Shown: positions 23,634 to 33,690, numbered from the stretch's first letter. The stretch: 64,000 nt of DNA from Asticcacaulis sp. AC402 (GCF_000495835.1 NZ_AWGC01000012.1:186001-250000); one strand, 5' to 3'. Notes: generated from the letters alone by a model not told the origin. Numbers and translations are program-made.

Positions 23634-25453
23634 CAGTTGGCTGCCTTTCCGCCGGTAATCGGCGCCAGGCTCGTCGGCGTGGCGTTAGCGGTCTGTTGTT
23701 TCTTCATGGCCTCAGCATATTGCGCCGGTGTCCCCAGGAAGGCGACGCGGCCGTTGGCCAGCATCATCAGGCGGGTAACGCGGTCCAGGACCATGGCGCG
23801 GTGGGCGATGACAATGACGGCGCCGCCACGGGCGCAGACGCCGTTCATGGCGTTGATCAGGGCGATTTCACCGGCCTGGTCCTGATAGGCATTGGGTTCA
23901 TCCAGCACCAGGATTGGTGGGTCGCGGTACAGGGCGCGCGCCAGGGCGACGCGCTGGGCCTGGCCGCCTGACAGCCCCTGACCGTTCATGTTCAGCACAG
24001 TATTGTAGCCATTGGATAACTGCAGCACCATGTCATGGACGCCGGCAAGTTTGGCCGCCGCGATCACGGCCTCGTCGATCTCATCTGAGTCGCCGGGCTC
24101 AAAGCGGCAGATATTGTCGCGTACCGTCCCAGGGAACAGGGTTGGATCCTGGGGCAGATAGCCGATATACTTGGCCAGGACCTCGGGGTCCCAGTCCTTG
24201 CGCTCGGCACCGTCGACGCGGATCGCGCCAATTTCGTAACCGTCGCAGCCGACCAGGACGCGGGCCAGGGTCGACTTGCCAGCGCCGGACACCCCGGCAA
24301 TGCCCAGCATTTCACCCGGCCCGACCCGGAAGGTAATGTTCTGGAGGATATAGGCCTTTTGCTCGGTATGGACGATGCTGAGGCCTTCGACCTCCAGAAC
24401 GGCTTTGGGGCGCGGCAGGCTGGTCACCGACTTGGTGGGGTCTTCGGCCAGGGCCTTGTCGATAGTGCGGAAAGCGTTGTAGCCACGGATCAGGCTGCGC
24501 CAGTTGCTGATAACCTGTTCCATCGGCATCAGGGCACGGGCCATCAACAGCGAGGCAGCGAAGATGGCACCGGCTGAGATTTCCTGCTGGACGGCAAGGT
24601 AGGCGCCGACACCGAGCGAAATCGACTGCAGCAACTGGCGCAGGAATTTCGAGCTGGTGGCATAACCGCCGACGCTCAGATTGGCCTTGACCTGGTCCTC
24701 AAGTGCCGAATGGCGCTCGTCCAGTTGCTGGTTGACCAGGGCCCGGCGCATACCCAAGGCGCGGACGACATCGGCGCGCTGGGTGGTGGCTTCCTGGCGG
24801 GCATAGGCCTTCTGCATGTTTTCGGCCGCCTGGGTGATGTAGCGGTACGAAGCACGCTCGCTGAGCCAGGTGATAATACCCAGAGCGACACCGCCGCCGA
24901 CCGTCATCCAGCCGAGCACCGGGTGCAGGATGAAACACAGGCCGACGAAGAGGATGATCCATGGCAAGTCGAACAAGGCAACCATGCCCTGTCCCGACAG
25001 GGTCTGCTTGAAGGTGTCGAATTCGCGCAGCAGGGCAGCGTTGGTTGCCTGACGGCCGTTGCCGATACGGGCATACAGATGGTTGAGCACGTCGCCGGCC
25101 AGGACCTTGTCGAGCCGCATGCCCGACCGCATCAGCAGTCGCGAGCGCACACTGTCCAGAAAGGACAGCGCAATCAGCGAAACGATCAGCATCAGCGTAA
25201 TGTAAAGAAGGGTGGTCATACTGCCCGTCGACACGACACGGCCGTAGACCTGAAGCATGTACAGGGTCGGCGCCAGGCTGAGCATGTTGATGAAGAAACT
25301 GAACACGGCCGCATTTATAAAATGCGCGCGGCACTGTTTTAAGGCGCCGGCCATGATCGGGTTGATCTTGATTCGGGAGAGAGCTGAAATCATGGCGACC
25401 GTTATATCAGTTGGGTACTGGAAATACAGCTTCATAAAAGGTGAAAGTGTCAT
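23633..25453 (-). CDS. type I secretion ABC transporter (PrtD/RsaD-like)
   Basis: The protein of up to 606 residues has about six membrane helices (FINMLSLAPTLYMLQVYGRV, LLYITLMLIVSLIALSFL and others) fused to an ATPase: Walker A GVSGAGKSTLARVL near 385, signature LSGGQAQRVALARAL near 490, Walker B PILVLDEPNAYQDQ. It lacks an N-terminal peptidase domain, as in exporters of RTX or S-layer proteins. The start is uncertain: Met codons at 25453, 25435, 25393 and 25354 are all open and none has a strong ribosome site. It is followed, with overlap, by the HlyD-type adaptor. No outer-membrane partner is in the window. Confidence 0.88.
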   Translation of the reverse strand: MTLSPFMKLYFQYPTDITVAMISALSRIKINPIMAGALKQCRAHFINAAVFSFFINMLSLAPTLYMLQVYGRVVSTGSMTTLLYITLMLIVSLIALSFLDSVRSRLLMRSGMRLDKVLAGDVLNHLYARIGNGRQATNAALLREFDTFKQTLSGQGMVALFDLPWIILFVGLCFILHPVLGWMTVGGGVALGIITWLSERASYRYITQAAENMQKAYARQEATTQRADVVRALGMRRALVNQQLDERHSALEDQVKANLSVGGYATSSKFLRQLLQSISLGVGAYLAVQQEISAGAIFAASLLMARALMPMEQVISNWRSLIRGYNAFRTIDKALAEDPTKSVTSLPRPKAVLEVEGLSIVHTEQKAYILQNITFRVGPGEMLGIAGVSGAGKSTLARVLVGCDGYEIGAIRVDGAERKDWDPEVLAKYIGYLPQDPTLFPGTVRDNICRFEPGDSDEIDEAVIAAAKLAGVHDMVLQLSNGYNTVLNMNGQGLSGGQAQRVALARALYRDPPILVLDEPNAYQDQAGEIALINAMNGVCARGGAVIVIAHRAMVLDRVTRLMMLANGRVAFLGTPAQYAEAMKKQQTANATPTSLAPITGGKAAN

Positions 25454-25632
25454 ACCTGATAAGACGGTGCCTGTGCAAGCTTCAACAGGGTGTAGTTTTT
25501 GTTACAATCAGGGGCGGCAACGCTTTGGGATAGAAAGTCTCCCCCTGCATCGATACACCGCTACCACGACCAAACGACGTGACTTAGGAAATTCGGTCCC
25601 ACGGGCAAGGTACTGAGCGGGTAAGGTACTGT
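25454..25632. other. gap upstream of the secretion operon
   Basis: This stretch has no supportable gene. AGCTTCAACAGGGTG and a T-rich tract near 25495 may belong to the secretion operon promoter. From 25633 the gap is filled by F2-c, and 25794-25946 holds only the cyclophilin leader with its AGGAGG site. Confidence 0.4.
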
Positions 25633-25793
25633 TACCAACCCGCGAAGATCTTGACTCATCGTGGGTTGGCAAGCGCGCCAAAGAACGTTCTGGCGCGCCC
25701 GAGCTTTTGCGAGGCGCCATGGGGGACGCCTAGTCCGGCGCTTGAGCTGAAAAAAAGCGAACACCAAGCGTCATTCTTTATGAGGCTTGGTAT
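25633..25793 (+). repeat. F2 repeat copy c (full, 161 bp)
   Basis: The complete F2 element has an outer-left hairpin (ACCAACCCGCG...CGTGGGTTGG), a middle hairpin (GCGCGCCAAAGAACGTTCTGG), the tract GAGCTTTTGCGAGG, an undisturbed CTAG at 25730-25733, and an outer-right hairpin ACCAAGC...GCTTGGTAT. It serves as the empty-site reference for the F1 insertions seen in copies a and b. Confidence 0.9.
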
Positions 25794-25946
25794 GAGTAAA
25801 AAAGCTGGAGGTTGGCCGTGTAATTAATGTGCCGCGCTTAAGTCGGTCAACGATGACAGAACGGCGTCATGGCGGAGGCCTCGACTTTTTCAGCTTGCGT
25901 CGCGCGTGCTGAGGGTTAAACTGCAGATGAACCGCAGGAGGCTGGC

Positions 25947-26855
25947 ATGAATATCCGGGCAGGCAAGACGTTCTCGGCAGTTCTTATTGCGGCGCTGGTG
26001 CTGGCGGGGCCGGCGACGGCACAGGACAAGCCGAAGGAACCGCCCGCGCCGCAGGACATTATCGATGCCTCGGGCCCAGCGGCATGGCGCACCATCGCCG
26101 CCGAGGACCTGGTGATCATGACCCTGGCCGATGGCGGCAAGGTCATCTACCAGTTGGCACCCGATTTTGCGCCGGTCCATGTCGCCAATATTCGCCAACT
26201 GGTGCGCAGCGGCTATTTCGACGGCGCCGTCATCCTGCGTGTTCAGGACAATTACGTCGTCCAGTGGGGACGCCCCGATGAGGACCCGACCAAGCCCACG
26301 GGCATCGACGAAAATCCCCCAGCGGAATATGACCTGCCGCTGAAGGGATTGAAGTTCAAACCGCTACCATGGCGCGACACCTATGCCAAAAAGGCCGGCC
26401 ATGTCGCCTCCTGGCCGGTGGCGACCGACGGCAAGGACGCCTGGCTGGTCCATTGTTACGGCCTGATCGGCGTGGCGCGCGACGTCGCCCCCGATACCGG
26501 ATCGGCCACCCAACTCTACACCATCATGGGCCACGCCCCGCGCCATCTCGACCGCAACCTGGCCGTGGTCGGGCGCATCGTCTCGGGCATGGAGTACCTG
26601 ACGGCCCGGCCGCGTGGCAGCGAGGCGCTGGGCTTTTACAAGAATGACAGCGAGCGGGTAAAAATCGTCTCAGCCCGCATCGCCGCCGACCTGGCCGCAG
26701 GGGAACAGCCGCGGTGGCAGATCATGGAAAGTCACACCCCGACCTTTGATGCCTGGCTGTCGGCGCGGGCCAATCGCAGCGGTGCCTTCTTTGTCCGTGC
26801 TGCCGGGGCGCTCGATCTGTGCAATGCATTGCCGCCGGTGCGGACGGCCCCTTAA
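25947..26855 (+). CDS. exported cyclophilin-type peptidyl-prolyl isomerase
   Basis: The 302-residue protein starts with a signal peptide ([20 protein letters not shown], cut near TAQ) after an AGGAGG site. The cyclophilin core begins near residue 52 ([20 protein letters not shown], then [20 protein letters not shown], then [10 protein letters not shown]). Later parts ([29 protein letters not shown]) match the usual strand-loop of the fold, with insertions and a C-terminal extension of about 60 residues. It would speed proline isomerisation during folding in the periplasm. Several catalytic positions of classic cyclophilins are altered, so activity is not certain. Confidence 0.85.
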   Translation: MNIRAGKTFSAVLIAALVLAGPATAQDKPKEPPAPQDIIDASGPAAWRTIAAEDLVIMTLADGGKVIYQLAPDFAPVHVANIRQLVRSGYFDGAVILRVQDNYVVQWGRPDEDPTKPTGIDENPPAEYDLPLKGLKFKPLPWRDTYAKKAGHVASWPVATDGKDAWLVHCYGLIGVARDVAPDTGSATQLYTIMGHAPRHLDRNLAVVGRIVSGMEYLTARPRGSEALGFYKNDSERVKIVSARIAADLAAGEQPRWQIMESHTPTFDAWLSARANRSGAFFVRAAGALDLCNALPPVRTAP

Positions 26856-27207
26856 TACAACTCAAAGTACCGTGGCTTAACCTGTCCCATGACACCGTGT
26901 GTGGACTTGAACCTCTCCTCTCAAGCGGAAAATGTGCAATACTGCGCGAGTTTTTCCATCTTAGGAATGTAGAAGTAAAAACTTTTCTACTGTTCAGTGG
27001 CTAAATCATCAGCTGGTTTCGTCGAGACCATTCCTGTAAAATCACAGGTCATCTCAAATCAGTTCGAGCTTCCGATAGAGCTGAAAAAATTGTTGGACAC
27101 CTCAAAAAAAGCCGATCAACCAGTTGTTAACCAAAGTCTTTTACCCCTTAACCTCGGGAGGCTATGAATCGCCTGTGAAACACACGCTTCCTGTTACGGG
27201 GAAGTGC
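26856..27207. other. gap without a gene before the receptor-like gene
   Basis: The 352-bp stretch is relatively AT-rich for this genome and has no good frame. It contains two TTAACC/TTAACC motifs (27126 and 27150 area) in which the CtrA-type spacing of seven is not met. The final bases GGGGAAG form the ribosome site for the next gene. Confidence 0.4.
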
Positions 27208-27867
27208 ATGTTCTTCAAGAAGGCCGACTCCGATCAGCACGCCATTCTGGACGCGTTGAATGCCACCCAGGCAGTGATCGAGTTCACGCCGGAGGGCCGC
27301 ATCCTGACGGCAAACCCCAACTTCCTCCAGGCCCGCGGCAGCGTCGAAGGCGTCTTTCGCCACGCCGAGACCGCCAGCGCCTCGGCCGGCGCCCTGAATC
27401 GCTCGGCCGCCGCCATGACCAATATTGTCACTCTGATCCAGGACATTGCCGGCCAGATCAACCTGCTGGCACTGAATGCAACGATCGAATCCGCCCGCGC
27501 CGGAGAAGCCGGCCGCGGCTTAGCTGTCGTTGCGTCAGAGGTCAAGAATCTGGCCAACCAGGCCGCCAACTCGACCAAGACCATCGCCAGCGAAATTGCC
27601 ACCATGCAGTCGGTTACCAGCGAAGTCGTCGACACGCTGGGCCTGATTTCGGGGTCATTGACCGGCGTTCTGGACAATGTCACCTCCGTGGCCGGTACCC
27701 TGGAACAGCAGACGGCGGCAACGCACGAGATCACCCACAACATGCAGGTCGCCGTGGGCGCCGTCCGCGACATCAACGACAGCCTCGACACCATTTCGGC
27801 CACCTTCGCCGAGGTCGTGCAGGAATCGGAGAAGGTCAAGCGCGAGATGGACAATCTGGCGGCTTGA
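27208..27867 (+). CDS. shortened chemoreceptor-like protein with no complete PAS domain
   Basis: Starting at [20 protein letters not shown] the protein is 219 residues. The first 40 residues match the start of PAS-type cytoplasmic chemoreceptors ([21 protein letters not shown]), but the PAS fold breaks off and the frame passes straight ([12 protein letters not shown]) into the signalling domain. That domain keeps the conserved hairpin tip [20 protein letters not shown] and [16 protein letters not shown]. It lacks membrane segments. With sensing region gone it may act as a decoy, a constitutive signal, or a broken gene. A GGGGAAG site supports the chosen start rather than 27124. Confidence 0.75.
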   Translation: MFFKKADSDQHAILDALNATQAVIEFTPEGRILTANPNFLQARGSVEGVFRHAETASASAGALNRSAAAMTNIVTLIQDIAGQINLLALNATIESARAGEAGRGLAVVASEVKNLANQAANSTKTIASEIATMQSVTSEVVDTLGLISGSLTGVLDNVTSVAGTLEQQTAATHEITHNMQVAVGAVRDINDSLDTISATFAEVVQESEKVKREMDNLAA

Positions 27868-27930
27868 TTCAGCTCAAACGCCGCATGGCTCCTCGCATAG
27901 GCTCGGACGGCCGCTTGGCCTTGCCAAACG
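27868..27930 (-). repeat. degenerate F2 remnant
   Basis: CAGCTCAAACGCCG joined to CATGGCTCCTCGCATAGGCTCGG matches the middle of a reversed F2 element with an internal deletion around the CTAG. No hairpin ends remain. It lies just after the receptor-like gene and before F1-H. Confidence 0.55.
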
Positions 27931-27963
27931 CTTTACGTTCGGAATTAGCTGAAGCGTGAGACT

Positions 27964-28081
27964 GGAACGGGATGCGTTTTGATGGAATCAAAACCCCGCT
28001 CTAAGTTTTTGTTGTGTTGCGCAATTTATCCGAAAACGGGGACGCCCGTGCGATGGCGTCAACTTTATCTGATTGCGCTCT
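27964..28081 (-). repeat. F1 repeat copy H (118 bp form, diverged end)
   Basis: This reversed copy starts with a degenerate end GGAACGGGATGCG and finishes GATTGCGCTCT. Hairpin 1 has the long spacer (GGGGACGCCCGTGCGATGGCG). It lies in the gap before the GGDEF-EAL gene. Confidence 0.88.
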
Positions 28082-28167
28082 AACGGAATATATACACTGT
28101 TTTGATAGTTTCGTTTTTTGGCACGGAGTTCCGCGCCTCCGTGATCTAACCCTGTCGGGATTCGCGT

Positions 28168-30123
28168 TTGAAGCGCCTGTTCGTTGCCTTTATCAACCTG
28201 TTCCGTATCCCGACCGACAACATGCCGTTGGTGCGGGCGCAGTTCGACGCTTTTTCCAAACAGATCCCCCTCCTCTACTTTATCCTCACCACCAATTCTC
28301 TGGCCGCCGCCTGGACCTTCACGCGCTTCGCTCCGGACTGGCTGGGCGTGTACTTTCCGAGCGCCCTGTGTACTCTGTGCGGTGTGCGCTGCGTCTGGTG
28401 GTGGCGCAGTCGACACAAGGTGTTCAGCGACACCTACATCATCAAGGCCATGCGCGCGACCACCGGACTGGCCGTCGGATTGACACTCGGCTTCACGATC
28501 TGGGCACTGCTGCTGTATCCCTATGGTGACGCCTATGCCCGCGGCCAGGTCGTGTTCTGCCTGGCACTGACGGTGATCGGCTGCGTCTTTTGCCTGATGC
28601 ACCTGCGGCCGGCCGCGCTGGCCGTGACCTTGTTTGCCAACATTCCCTTTGTCCTGTTTTTCTTCCTCGAAGGCCACGACAGCCTGAAGGCCATTTCGAT
28701 CAACCTGGCCCTGGTCTCCGTGGCCATGATCATGATTCTGATGGTCTATTCGCGCGACTTCGCCCGGTTGGTCGAATCCCAGGCCGAGACCCGGCGTCTG
28801 TCCGACGAGAATTTCCGCATCGCCAACCTCGACAGCCTGACAGACCTGCCCAACCGGCGCTGGTTCTTCACCGAACTGGAACGCTATCACGCCGAGGCCG
28901 TCGCCAGCGGCCGCAGCTTTGCCGTCGGCATTATTGACCTGGATGGTTTCAAGCCGGTCAACGACACCTATGGCCACATGACCGGCGACCGCGTCCTCGC
29001 CGAGGTCGGTCGGCGGCTGAGCAGGACCGCCGGCAAAGACCTGACCCTGGCGCGTCTGGGCGGCGACGAGTTCGGCTTCATTATGGCTAACGATCCGACC
29101 GAGGACCGTTTGAAGGCCTTCTCTACGACCCTGATCGAAGCCATCCGCCTGCCCTTCGCCATTGGAGGCAGTAACGCTCATCTCGGCGCCTCGATCGGAG
29201 TCGCGCGCTATCCGGACACGGCCCAGTCGCCGGAATCGCTGTTCGAACGCGCTGACTATGCCCTCTATCACGCAAAGCGTACCCAGCGCGGGCAGGTGGT
29301 GGTCTTTTCCAGCCGGCACGAGGAACAGATTCGCAGCCACGGCGTCATCGAACAGGCTCTGCAGGCGGCCGACTTCGACAACGAAATGTCGCTGGTCTAT
29401 CAGCCGATCGTCGACACCCGCACGGGCCGCGCCTCGACCTTCGAAGCCCTGGCACGGTGGAACAGTCCGATCCTGGGGGCCGTCGGTCCGGGTGACTTCA
29501 TACCGGTGGCCGAACGCAATGGCCAGGTCCGCGCCCTGAGCCTGATCCTCCTGGGCAAGGCCTTGCGGGCAGCGGCGCAGTGGCCGCAAACCGTGCGTAT
29601 CTCGTTCAACCTGTCAGCCCATGATATTTCCCAGGCCGAGAGCGTTATTCAGATCATTGCCCTGATCAACCAAAGCGGCGTCTCGCCCAAGCGGATCGAT
29701 TTCGAGATCACCGAGACCTCGATCTCCTATGATTTCCAGCAGGCGCGCGCGGCGGTCATCGCTTTCCGGGCGCTGGGGGTGGGAATCTCGCTCGACGATT
29801 TCGGCACTGGCTATTCGTCGCTGAGCCACGTCCACCGCCTCGCGCTGGACAAGATCAAGGTCGACCGCAGCTTCGTCGCCGACGTGACGACGAACCCCGT
29901 GTCGCACAAGATCGTCAAGTCGCTGAGCGCTCTTTGCACCGATATGGGCCTGGACTGCGTGCTGGAAGGCGTCGAAACGGCGGCGCAACTGGAGGCGCTG
30001 ACAGATTTGGGCTGTACCTTCGTCCAGGGCTATTACTTCGCCCGTCCGATGCCAGAGGAGGACGTCCAGCATTACCTGGAGTCAGAGGACAAGCTGCCGT
30101 CGCGCCGCCGTATGGGGAAGTGA
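28168..30123 (+). CDS. GGDEF-EAL protein (cyclic-di-GMP turnover), membrane-bound
   Basis: The protein of about 651 residues has four to six N-terminal membrane segments (about 30-205), then a GGDEF domain (about 225-385) with intact ARLGGDEFGF and NDTYGHMTGD, and an EAL domain (about 395-640) with FEALARW, FNLSAHDIS, FEITETSISYD, DDFGTGYSS, KVDRSFV and LEGVET. Both catalytic signatures look complete, so synthesis and breakdown of c-di-GMP are both possible. The frame starts at TTG after GGGATT; the first ATG is 18 codons later (MPLVRAQF). Its TGA overlaps the first base of repeat F2-d. Confidence 0.9.
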   Translation: MKRLFVAFINLFRIPTDNMPLVRAQFDAFSKQIPLLYFILTTNSLAAAWTFTRFAPDWLGVYFPSALCTLCGVRCVWWWRSRHKVFSDTYIIKAMRATTGLAVGLTLGFTIWALLLYPYGDAYARGQVVFCLALTVIGCVFCLMHLRPAALAVTLFANIPFVLFFFLEGHDSLKAISINLALVSVAMIMILMVYSRDFARLVESQAETRRLSDENFRIANLDSLTDLPNRRWFFTELERYHAEAVASGRSFAVGIIDLDGFKPVNDTYGHMTGDRVLAEVGRRLSRTAGKDLTLARLGGDEFGFIMANDPTEDRLKAFSTTLIEAIRLPFAIGGSNAHLGASIGVARYPDTAQSPESLFERADYALYHAKRTQRGQVVVFSSRHEEQIRSHGVIEQALQAADFDNEMSLVYQPIVDTRTGRASTFEALARWNSPILGAVGPGDFIPVAERNGQVRALSLILLGKALRAAAQWPQTVRISFNLSAHDISQAESVIQIIALINQSGVSPKRIDFEITETSISYDFQQARAAVIAFRALGVGISLDDFGTGYSSLSHVHRLALDKIKVDRSFVADVTTNPVSHKIVKSLSALCTDMGLDCVLEGVETAAQLEALTDLGCTFVQGYYFARPMPEEDVQHYLESEDKLPSRRRMGK

Positions 30124-30284
30124 TACCAAGCCTCATAAAGCATGACGCTTGGTATTCGCATTTTTTCAGCTCAAACGCCGGACTATGCGCCCCCCAGGGC
30201 TCCTCGCAAAAGCTCGGGCGCGCAAGAACGTTCTTTGGCGCGCTTGCCAACCCGCAGTGAGTCAAGAATTTCGCGGGTTGGTGT
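30123..30284 (-). repeat. F2 repeat copy d (full, 162 bp)
   Basis: This reversed full copy begins ATACCAAGCCTCATAAAGCA and ends CGCGGGTTGGTGT. The F1 target position reads GGACTATGCG (CTAT instead of CTAG). It lies between the convergent GGDEF-EAL and DUF805 genes, and its first base is the last base of the GGDEF-EAL stop codon. Confidence 0.9.
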
Positions 30285-30287
30285 AAC

Positions 30288-30791
30288 TCAGGTTACAGAG
30301 GGTGCCGCGGAACGACCCTTGGGATCGGGGCCGAAGCGGTTGTCGCCGCGAGTGCTGTCCTGAAGCAGAAAGATGAGAACCGGCAGCAGAAGCGCGGCGA
30401 TAAAGGCGAAAACGCCAAGACTGAGCACTTCCTTGGACTCATCCGCCGGAACGGCACCTCGTGAAGTAAACAGAACGGCGTAATACACAATCGACGAGGC
30501 GTACTGAATTACTACCGGCACCACGACGAGATAAATGACCCACCCGCCCGATCGATTGGTGTCGTGCATGCGGCGAACGGCAACCGCCAGGCTCGGAACC
30601 ACGAGCGCTAGCGGCACGATTATGCTCAGGATGCCAAATACAATAGATATCGGCTCCGGCACAGCCAGTGCGAGTACCAAAATGCCAATACATACCAATT
30701 GAGCGAAGACAAGCCATTGCCAGAACTCGGCGCGCCTGGCCCGTCCGGAGAATTCGGTATATTTCCGCAAAGGCAGCAGAAAATAGGTCAT
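30288..30791 (-). CDS. DUF805 membrane protein
   Basis: The 167-residue protein starts MTYFLLPLRKYTEFSGRARR, the usual DUF805 opening (aromatic-rich, FSGRARRAEFW), and has four membrane helices. AVRRMHDTNRSGGWV near 80-95 is the family signature. DUF805 proteins are inner-membrane proteins of unknown role. The frame runs on upstream to 30884, but the start at 30791 has a GAGGGGG site and matches family length. It is downstream of the acyl-CoA ligase on the other side of a 55-bp gap, in the same direction as that gene. Confidence 0.82.
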   Translation of the reverse strand: MTYFLLPLRKYTEFSGRARRAEFWQWLVFAQLVCIGILVLALAVPEPISIVFGILSIIVPLALVVPSLAVAVRRMHDTNRSGGWVIYLVVVPVVIQYASSIVYYAVLFTSRGAVPADESKEVLSLGVFAFIAALLLPVLIFLLQDSTRGDNRFGPDPKGRSAAPSVT

Positions 30792-30846
30792 GGCAAGGCC
30801 CCCTCTGCTCCAGTCTACGATCAGTCTAAGAGCCTGGCAAGAAAAC

Positions 30847-32481
30847 CTACAGCTTCTGCGCCAGGGGATGATGCTCCATACCATAGAGCTCGCGCAGCTT
30901 GGTTTTCAGGATCTTCCCCGTCGCCGTGTGCGGAATCTCGTCGACCACGATAAAGTCCTCCGGAATCCACCACCGGGCGACGTGCGGTTCGATGACCTTG
31001 CGCAGGTCTGCACCCGTGATCGTCTTATCCGGATGCAGGGCCAGGATATAGCGTGGGCGCTCGCTCCATTTCGAATCCATCCGCGCAATCACCGCTGCCT
31101 CGCGCACGCTGGGGTGCTGCAGGGCCAGGTTCTCCAGCTCGATCGAGCTGATCCACTCGCCGCCGGTCTTGATAACGTCCTTCGAGCGGTCGACAATGTT
31201 CATAAAGCCTTCGCGATCGATGGTCGCAATATCGCCGGTACGGAACCAGCCGTCCGCCGTAAACTGGTCCGTATCGGCGTTGTTGTAATAGCCCGAAACG
31301 ATCCACGGCCCGCGCACCTCCAGTTCACCGCGCGCCGTGCCATCCCACGGCAGCGCCTTGCCATCGGCTCCCGTGATACGCATCTCGATGCCGAAGGGCG
31401 CCCGGCCCTGCTTCAGCAGCAGCTTCATCTTGTCGTCGGCGCTCAAACCGTCGTGGTTCGACGACAGGATGCTGACCGAACCCAGAGGCGAGGTCTCGGT
31501 CATCCCCCAGGCATGGACGGCCAGCGCCTTATGCGCTGCGAAACGTTCGATCAGGACCTGCGGACAGGCTGCGCCGCCGATTACGACGCGGCGCAGCGGC
31601 GCCACCGACTGGCCGACCTGGTCGCAGTGGTTGAGCAGGTTCATCCAGATGGTCGGCACACCGGCCGAGACAGTCACGCCCTCAGCGCGAATAATTTCCA
31701 GCAGGCCCGGACCGTCAAGCCGCGGTCCCGGCAGGACCAGGCGGGCCCCGGCTATAGCCGCCGAATAGGGCACGCCCCAGGCATTGACGTGGAACATCGG
31801 TACCACCGGCATGACTGCTTCGTCCGACGTAAAGCCGAACAAGCCGGGCTGGTTGAGCACCATGGCGTGCAGCACTGTCGACCGATGGGAGTACAGGACG
31901 CCCTTCGGATGACCTGTGGTCCCCGAGGTGTAGCACAGGCCCGCCGCTGTTCGTTCGTCGAACTGGGGCCAGTCATAATGGTCGGGCTCGCCGGCGATGA
32001 GGTCTTCGTAACACAGGGCGCGATGCAGGATATTTCCCGGCATCTGTTCGCGGCTGCCCATCACAACCACACCCTTGACGCTGGGGAGGTTGATGATCAT
32101 CGCCTCGACCAGCGGCGCAAAGCATGGATCTGTGAAGATGTACTGATCCTGGGCGTCGTTGATGATGAATTCTATCTGTTCTCGGAACAGGCGCGGATTG
32201 ACCGTATGGCAGATGAAACCAGCGCCGGGTGCCCCGTAATACAGCTCGAAATGGCGGTAATTGTTCCAGGCCAGGGTGGCGATGCGGTCGCCCGGCACAA
32301 GACCCAGTTTCTTCAAGGCGTGGGCCAGCTTGGCTGCCCGCTTGCCGGCATCGGCATAGGTGTACCGGTGCAGGGTCGAATCCTCGTTGCGGGAAACGAT
32401 CTCCTTGGCGGGGTGATACTTGGCAGCATAGTCAAGAATAGCGGAAATGAGCAGAGGCCCATCCATCATCAATCCGAGCAC
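30847..32481 (-). CDS. AMP-binding fatty-acid/acyl-CoA ligase
   Basis: The 544-residue enzyme activates a carboxylic acid with ATP and joins it to CoA. The ATP/phosphate motif is [19 protein letters not shown] near 183-200, followed by [14 protein letters not shown] near 320, [16 protein letters not shown] near 400, [17 protein letters not shown] near 420-436 and the C-terminal lysine in [13 protein letters not shown]. The start is GTG (32481-32479), giving [11 protein letters not shown], which matches the opening of many homologues and has AAAGGGAAA upstream. Chain-length preference cannot be read from sequence; medium- to long-chain or methylmercaptopropionate-type acids are possible. Confidence 0.88.
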   Translation of the reverse strand: MLGLMMDGPLLISAILDYAAKYHPAKEIVSRNEDSTLHRYTYADAGKRAAKLAHALKKLGLVPGDRIATLAWNNYRHFELYYGAPGAGFICHTVNPRLFREQIEFIINDAQDQYIFTDPCFAPLVEAMIINLPSVKGVVVMGSREQMPGNILHRALCYEDLIAGEPDHYDWPQFDERTAAGLCYTSGTTGHPKGVLYSHRSTVLHAMVLNQPGLFGFTSDEAVMPVVPMFHVNAWGVPYSAAIAGARLVLPGPRLDGPGLLEIIRAEGVTVSAGVPTIWMNLLNHCDQVGQSVAPLRRVVIGGAACPQVLIERFAAHKALAVHAWGMTETSPLGSVSILSSNHDGLSADDKMKLLLKQGRAPFGIEMRITGADGKALPWDGTARGELEVRGPWIVSGYYNNADTDQFTADGWFRTGDIATIDREGFMNIVDRSKDVIKTGGEWISSIELENLALQHPSVREAAVIARMDSKWSERPRYILALHPDKTITGADLRKVIEPHVARWWIPEDFIVVDEIPHTATGKILKTKLRELYGMEHHPLAQKL

Positions 32482-32561
32482 GGCGTTTCCCTTTCTAGTT
32501 TCATTGTTGGACCCAGCCTAACAAAACTTGACGCGGAGGGAAAGCGGATTTGTCGCCGGAT

Positions 32562-33665
32562 TCAGGCGGGCTTGCGTCGGCGGGGTTTCGGCGTGCCGGA
32601 TTCTGGAGCAGACTCTGGGGTGGACTCCGCGACAGATGTCGTTGCACCTTTCTTCTTGCTTAAGTCTTCGCCCCTATAAAAGCGCATGACCAGAGTGTAG
32701 AGGACAACGGTCAGCGGCATGGCGTAGAGGATGCCAATGGGCCCCAGCAAGCCGGCGAAACCGACCACGGCAAACAGGGTCAGCACCATGGGCACCGATG
32801 AGATGCGGTTCTGCACGGCCGGCGTGATCAGATTGCTTTCCAATTGGGATACCCCGACATAGAGGATCAGGGCATAGAGGAACTTGTCCAGACCGGCTGC
32901 GCTCGCCAACAACAGGCCCGGCCCGGCCGAGATCACGGGACCGACGATTGGGACGAACTGGGCCAGTCCAGACATCATGCCCAGCGCCAACGCCGACGGA
33001 ACGCCCATAACCCAAAGACCGACACCGGTCATGACGCCCACGACGATCATTGAGACGAACTGGCCGAGAAACCACAGCTGCAGCGCCTTGCCGGCGATAT
33101 TGAGCGAGTCCTTTACGCGCGACTTGTAACTGTCGGGGAACAGGAAGACGATGCCATCGCGGTACTGGCCGGGATGGATGGCCAGCAATATGCCGGCGAT
33201 CAGCGCGACAACGAAATTGGCCACACCCGACAAAAGGTTGCCTGCCAACTGAGGGATCTTTGAGGCGACACCGCCGGCTTGATCACCGAGCGCGTCGATC
33301 TGGGCCTGGACTTCGTCGCTTAAGCCCGCCGCCTCGAGCCGGGTCTGTAATTCCGCCCACGCAACAGGCAGTTGCTTGGAGAGGATCTGGACCTGGGCAA
33401 CGATATCGCGGCCGAACAGGTAGAATGTGGTGGCAACAATGCCGATGACAAGCAGCACCGCAGCAAGGACCGCCAGGGAAGCATTGAGTTTGAAGACGTT
33501 CATCGTGGGTTCGGCGATACCGCGCAGGACGACGGCAATCACTATGGCACCGAAAATGATGATCCACAGGTTCATCAGGTGGTAGGCCAGAAGGGTCCCC
33601 GCCACCGCCAGGATCACAAACCCGACCCTTTGCATGAACCCTCGCGTCAGACCATCGTTTGCCAT
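32562..33665 (-). CDS. AI-2E/PerM-family permease
   Basis: The 367-residue protein starts MANDGLTRGFMQRVGFV and has about eight membrane segments with the usual family gap of a large loop (about 95-150). The conserved motifs GLAQFVPIVGPVISAGPGL near 230 and LQ/ESNLITPAVQNRI near 280 are those of the AI-2E transporter (PerM/YhhQ-like) family; substrate is unknown. A longer frame to 33725 starts inside repeat F1-I and its first residues (FDSIKTHPALES) are repeat-encoded, so it is not used. F1-I sits only 25 bp before the start and forms its leader. Confidence 0.87.
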   Translation of the reverse strand: MANDGLTRGFMQRVGFVILAVAGTLLAYHLMNLWIIIFGAIVIAVVLRGIAEPTMNVFKLNASLAVLAAVLLVIGIVATTFYLFGRDIVAQVQILSKQLPVAWAELQTRLEAAGLSDEVQAQIDALGDQAGGVASKIPQLAGNLLSGVANFVVALIAGILLAIHPGQYRDGIVFLFPDSYKSRVKDSLNIAGKALQLWFLGQFVSMIVVGVMTGVGLWVMGVPSALALGMMSGLAQFVPIVGPVISAGPGLLLASAAGLDKFLYALILYVGVSQLESNLITPAVQNRISSVPMVLTLFAVVGFAGLLGPIGILYAMPLTVVLYTLVMRFYRGEDLSKKKGATTSVAESTPESAPESGTPKPRRRKPA

Positions 33666-33690
33666 GCGTTTTCCAAACCGTCTCGATTCT

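Noticed and set aside
25508-25767. Short frames inside F2-c
   Set aside because: They are translations of the repeat hairpins and recur with any F2 copy.
27126-27155. TTAACC pair before the receptor-like gene as a CtrA box
   Set aside because: The spacing between the halves does not fit the required seven bases.
27988-29589. Minus-strand frame of 533 codons opposite the GGDEF-EAL gene
   Set aside because: The sense strand has complete catalytic motifs; the antisense product has none and begins inside repeat-derived sequence.
30790-32679. Plus-strand frame of 629 codons opposite the acyl-CoA ligase
   Set aside because: The minus strand shows all ligase motifs; the plus frame is an antisense shadow with no recognisable domain.
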